The notes under the pieces were generated by a model that ran no database searches, was not told where the DNA came from, and saw nothing but the letters and a program-made list of their open reading frames with translations. DNA of 64,000 nucleotides, from positions 372,001-436,000 of the forward strand of contig CBDCSM010000011.1 of the NCBI GenBank assembly GCA_965221575.1, in the 5' to 3' direction. The position numbers and the translations under genes are program-made. Below, in pieces: positions 63,108 to 64,000 of this stretch; within the stretch, counting starts at the first letter, position 1, and the number at the start of each line of letters is the position of its first letter. The DNA comes from JAPPHA01 sp965221575. GTDB lineage: Bacteria > Pseudomonadota > Alphaproteobacteria > Rhodobacterales > Rhodobacteraceae.

Positions 63108-63791
63108 TTGCCCATCGAGAATCGGATCGTTTCGGGCGCGCTGGAAGTGGGTACGACCTTGTCTTCCGAGCGCGACCTGATGGAAACGTTCGACGTTGTG
63201 CGGCCCGCGATACGGGAAGCGCCTCTTCTCCTTCAACGAAACGGTTTCATCACGATGTCCTGTAGTGGGCGCCATGTTGTTCCCCGCCAAACGACCGACA
63301 CGATTCTCGAACTTTTGTCAGGCTCGGCCCGTGCGATTTTGGTAACCAGCGAAGGCGAAAGCGCGCTGCAGGATGCGCGGCAGCTCTTTGAGGCCGGCAT
63401 CGCACGCCGCGCCGCAGAACACGCAACGCCAAACGATATCGCCGTGCTCGCCGAGGCCTTGGAAGCAAACCACCGGTGACTCGGCGATATGGCAGCATTC
63501 GAGCAAACGGACGTTGAATTCCACCGAGTCCTGGCGGAAATTGGCGGCAACCTGGTGTTCGGCGCGCTTCATGAGGCCATGTCCACATGGCTGTCGAAGC
63601 AGCGTCACGTGTCGCTCAGGGTCGAGGGGGTCGCAGAGGGTGCGTTAGCGGCGCAACAGAGGGTCTTCGACGCCGTCGCCGCACACCAACCGGAGCAAGC
63701 CTGGCAGGCCATGGACGAACACCTGCGCGAGATTAATCTTCGTTACGGCCAGGCACAAGACGACGGGAAATGGCAGACCGGATTGCCGTGA
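63108..63791 (+). pseudogene. GntR/FadR-family transcriptional regulator with in-frame stop
   Basis: Frame one reads a winged-helix N-terminus (IENRIVSGALEVGTTLSSER, FDVVRPAIREA) and the first part of an FCD ligand-binding domain (ARQLFEAGIARRAAEHATPN). It ends at TGA 63477-63479. After nine bases the same frame continues MAAFEQTDVEFHRVLAEIGG through EHLREINLRYG, completing the FCD domain. The single stop splits an otherwise continuous gene. No canonical ATG precedes it; TTG 63108 is the first usable start. Confidence 0.72.
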
Positions 63792-64000
63792 TCGTAAAAT
63801 ATGATCTTCGTTCCGCGGAGACGCTCGGCGTGTTCCGGGCGCTGGTCGATGAGAACGCTCGCCAGTCACGGTCGCTCGAACCGTTCTGTCAGCAGTTCGA
63901 GGTTTTTGGTGGCGGATGGTGCGAGCGAACGCGTCGTGCTCTTCGAGAATTGCGATGACCGCTGTGCATTCCAGGATCATCTGGGAACATATCACTGCCG
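63770..64000 (+). pseudogene. Antibiotic biosynthesis monooxygenase (ABM)-like protein, frameshifted, runs off window
   Basis: The frame starts MADRIAVIVKYDLRSAETLG and has RALVDENARQSRSLEP, the N-terminal half of the YgiN/ABM dimeric alpha-beta barrel fold. After about 63909 a one-base change of frame restores VADGASERVVLFENCDDRCA and FQDHLGTYH, the second half, up to the window end. It overlaps the regulator end by about 20 bases. Confidence 0.6.

Noticed and set aside
62516..63290. Minus-strand frames with GGIEPPTRGF- and ESNHRHEDF-like sequence next to tRNA-Phe
   Set aside because: These are well-known false proteins produced by translating the antisense of a tRNA gene.
1..64000. CRISPR arrays and rRNA genes
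   Set aside because: No regularly spaced repeats and no rRNA-like sequence were seen.

Overview
The window is GC-rich and carries a gene order typical of Alphaproteobacteria. The supporting blocks are hisC-tyrC, priA / transaldolase / DUF484 / xerC, a phosphatidylcholine synthase gene, and murA-DUF2948-hisD-UPF0262-phosphatase-infA-maf-rng-tRNA-Phe. A Rhodospirillales-like or related lineage is plausible, but genus cannot be named from the sequence alone. There are no rRNA genes and no CRISPR array.

Left core (about 1-18.9 kb): a sulfatase cut by the window edge, an SbmA/BacA-type peptide transporter, tyrC and hisC, priA, transaldolase, DUF484, xerC and pcs. These are followed by a 1068-residue corrinoid/Fe-S reductive dehalogenase fused to its own flavin and 2Fe-2S reductase, then ileS and truA.

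Middle (about 18.96-56.03 kb): an accessory region with the structure of a degraded genomic island inserted at tRNA-Thr(GGT). The intact tRNA lies at the right edge. A 40-nt copy of its 3' half overlaps the end of truA at the left edge, next to the remains of a tyrosine integrase. Inside is a largely intact uptake and catabolism cassette: a PHP-domain hydrolase, a complete DppABC plus fused DppDF peptide-type ABC transporter, a PhyH-family dioxygenase, and an ADP-ribosylglycohydrolase fused to a beta-sandwich region. The rest is toxin-antitoxin pairs (FitAB, BrnTA, two HigBA-type loci of which one is broken), recombinases, and many gene fragments. The fragments include class II ribonucleotide reductase, a sugar ABC transporter, an amidase, a HisC-like aminotransferase, an alpha/beta hydrolase, and Tn3, IS605, ISNCY-like and ISKra4-like remnants. 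Many junctions join unrelated half-genes, so the region has been rearranged repeatedly and is decaying.

Right core (about 56.03-62.94 kb): tRNA-Thr, a small basic protein, then a tight co-directional operon murA-DUF2948-hisD-UPF0262-phosphatase, followed by infA-maf-rng and tRNA-Phe. These genes cover peptidoglycan synthesis, histidine synthesis, translation initiation and RNA processing. The final kilobase holds two broken accessory genes, a GntR/FadR-type regulator and a monooxygenase-like gene that runs off the window.
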